A stretch of 5,913 nucleotides of DNA from Methanosarcinales archaeon (GTDB taxonomy: Archaea; Halobacteriota; Syntropharchaeia; Alkanophagales; Methanospirareceae): NCBI GenBank assembly GCA_030665925.1, contig DAOUYX010000105.1, forward strand, positions 1-5,913, given 5' to 3'. The translations under genes were made by a program, and so were the position numbers. The first letter of the stretch is position 1. Every line of letters begins with the position of its first letter. Below are positions 4,833-5,913 of this stretch, piece by piece. A model generated the notes under the pieces. That model saw only the letters and a list, made by a program, of their open reading frames with translations, was not told where the DNA came from and searched no databases.

Positions 4833-5913
4833 CTACGCCTTACCCTTTGTCAACTGCTCCACCGCTTTTTCCGTAGCGTCAACCATAACGTCGCGATGCA
4901 ACGACACGCAGGGATCAAAGCTCTTCTCCATCCTACTCAATTCCTTCGCGGTCATCCCCATCCTTATCGCATTGCAGAGTCCGTCTATCCGATCTGCAAC
5001 CATTTCCTCGGAAATTATCTGCGCCCCTATCAACCGCTCGGAATACGCATCGAAGAGCAATTTCACTGCCATTGACTTCCGTCCCGGATAGAATCGTGCC
5101 TTCGTAGGCTTATCCTTCTTGCCGCTTACTATTCGTATCCCACAGCGTTCCGCGGTTGCCGCTGTAATTCCTACGGAACCAACTTGTAAATTGGCAATCG
5201 CTGCGATTGCGGGACTCAAAGCGGGTTCAAGCGGGTAGCTGACGCCCAGAATGTTGTTGATGACCACTTTAGCCTGCACCAACGCGGACGAGGCGAATTG
5301 ACTCAGCCGCGGACGAAGCGTAATGGCGTCTAAGACCTCGACACAGTCGCCAACCGTATAGACGTTGTCTATGTACGCGCCGCCTTTCTTGACGTGTAAA
5401 AACTGATCCGTAACGATCCCTCCGGTCTCCCCTATTTTGATACCCGCGTCTTTCGCCAAATCGGCATTCGGAAGCATCCCCTTCGAGATTACGACTATAT
5501 CCGCAGGAATCTCCTCGCCTTCTACCACTACCGATTTTACCGCTCCACCATCGCCTTTTAGTGCGTCTACCGATTTGCCAGTGACGAATGTGGCTCCCTC
5601 TTTATCCAGCCTCTCACGCACTATCGTGCCCATATCGGGATCCAAACTGCTGGATAGTGGCGTTGGATGTCCACTCACGAGGGTTGTTTTCAATCCCCTT
5701 TTCAGAAAAGCAAGCGCTACTTGCAGTCCAATCGTACCGCAGCCGAGAACCACTGCATTCTTCGCTTCCGGCGCGTTCATAGCCGCTGCTATCTTCTCAC
5801 CGTCTTCCACCGTGCTCATCGTATAAACACCGTTTAGGTCGGTTCCTTCGATCGCAGGGATACGGGGCTTTCTTCCTGTCCCGATCACTAAATAGTCGTA
5901 TTTCAGCTCATCG
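4833..5913 (-). CDS. FAD/NAD(P)-dependent pyridine nucleotide-disulfide oxidoreductase (NADH oxidase / CoA-disulfide reductase group), N-terminus outside window
   Basis: The reading frame is open to the right edge; 359 residues are visible, starting DELKYDYLVIGTGRKP. That segment is the internal Y-D-x-L-x-I-G/A-T-G motif of the family, so the GTG at 5888 codes an internal valine and is not the start. About 90-100 N-terminal residues, with the FAD dinucleotide motif and the redox-active cysteine seen in CoA-disulfide reductases and NADH oxidases, are missing. Visible parts, numbered from the first visible residue: NAD(P) motif GCGTIG at 57-62; second FAD motif NVYTVGDCVEV at 183-193; and a dimerisation domain with FYPGRKSMAVKLLFD around 275-288. 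The acidic residue that usually follows the second NAD-domain strand is replaced (TTLVSGHP), hinting at NADPH rather than NADH. Possible roles are disulfide or persulfide reduction, or oxygen/peroxide defence. The stretch after GDC (RLSQFASSALVQAK) departs from the usual P-L-A-x-x-A-x-x-Q-G-R pattern. The gene ends 59 nt before the CDF gene. Confidence 0.88.
   Translation of the reverse strand, partial: DELKYDYLVIGTGRKPRIPAIEGTDLNGVYTMSTVEDGEKIAAAMNAPEAKNAVVLGCGTIGLQVALAFLKRGLKTTLVSGHPTPLSSSLDPDMGTIVRERLDKEGATFVTGKSVDALKGDGGAVKSVVVEGEEIPADIVVISKGMLPNADLAKDAGIKIGETGGIVTDQFLHVKKGGAYIDNVYTVGDCVEVLDAITLRPRLSQFASSALVQAKVVINNILGVSYPLEPALSPAIAAIANLQVGSVGITAATAERCGIRIVSGKKDKPTKARFYPGRKSMAVKLLFDAYSERLIGAQIISEEMVADRIDGLCNAIRMGMTAKELSRMEKSFDPCVSLHRDVMVDATEKAVEQLTKGKA

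Noticed and set aside
5888..5913. GTG at 5888-5886 as the start of the disulfide oxidoreductase
   Set aside because: The frame stays open to the edge and the codons before the GTG encode DELKYDYL, part of a conserved internal motif. The gene is truncated by the window, not started there.

Overview
The window looks like chromosomal DNA from an anaerobic archaeon, most likely a euryarchaeon of the methanogen / anaerobic methane- or alkane-oxidiser type. The evidence is an HdrD-like protein with two complete CCG (non-cubane Fe-S) domains next to a GlcD/VAO-type flavoprotein, a cation diffusion facilitator fused to a NifX/NifB-type domain, a GGTGA ribosome binding site, and A/T-rich archaeal-style promoter candidates. 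The domain-level placement is fairly secure. A specific lineage such as ANME-1/Methanophagales is only an impression from gene content.

All real genes are on the minus strand, so transcription runs from right to left. From the right edge: (i) 4833-5913, the C-terminal three quarters of a pyridine nucleotide-disulfide oxidoreductase of the NADH oxidase / CoA-disulfide reductase group, whose start lies outside the window; (ii) 3574-4773, a CDF metal transporter with an extra C-terminal dinitrogenase Fe-Mo cofactor-type domain; (iii) 2821-3558, a SagB/ThcOx-type nitroreductase, 15 nt after gene ii and with a good GGTGA ribosome binding site; (iv) 1615-2748, a two-CCG-domain, two-ferredoxin-motif protein of the HdrD/GlpC/GlcF type; (v) 188-1615, its FAD-binding partner, overlapping gene iv by one base (TAATG); (vi) 1-89, the first 29 codons of a probable GNAT acetyltransferase running off the left edge.

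Genes iv and v almost certainly make one enzyme: a flavin dehydrogenase subunit that oxidises an unidentified hydroxy-acid, alcohol or similar substrate, and an Fe-S subunit that carries the electrons on. Genes ii and iii form a close pair whose functional link is not obvious. Gene i may be transcribed with them, since only 59 nt separate it from gene ii. Spacers of 72 nt (iii to iv) and 98 nt (v to vi) hold candidate promoters, and the 98-nt spacer also has a perfect 8-bp hairpin just after the stop of gene v. No gene-free stretch exceeds 100 bp. I found no tRNA, rRNA, CRISPR array, insertion sequence or attachment site.

Nothing here is clearly a new defence or mobile system. The points most worth following up are the orphan flavin/HdrD-like pair with an unusual first cluster motif, the CDF-NifX fusion, the stand-alone SagB-type enzyme, and the unlisted GNAT start at the left edge.
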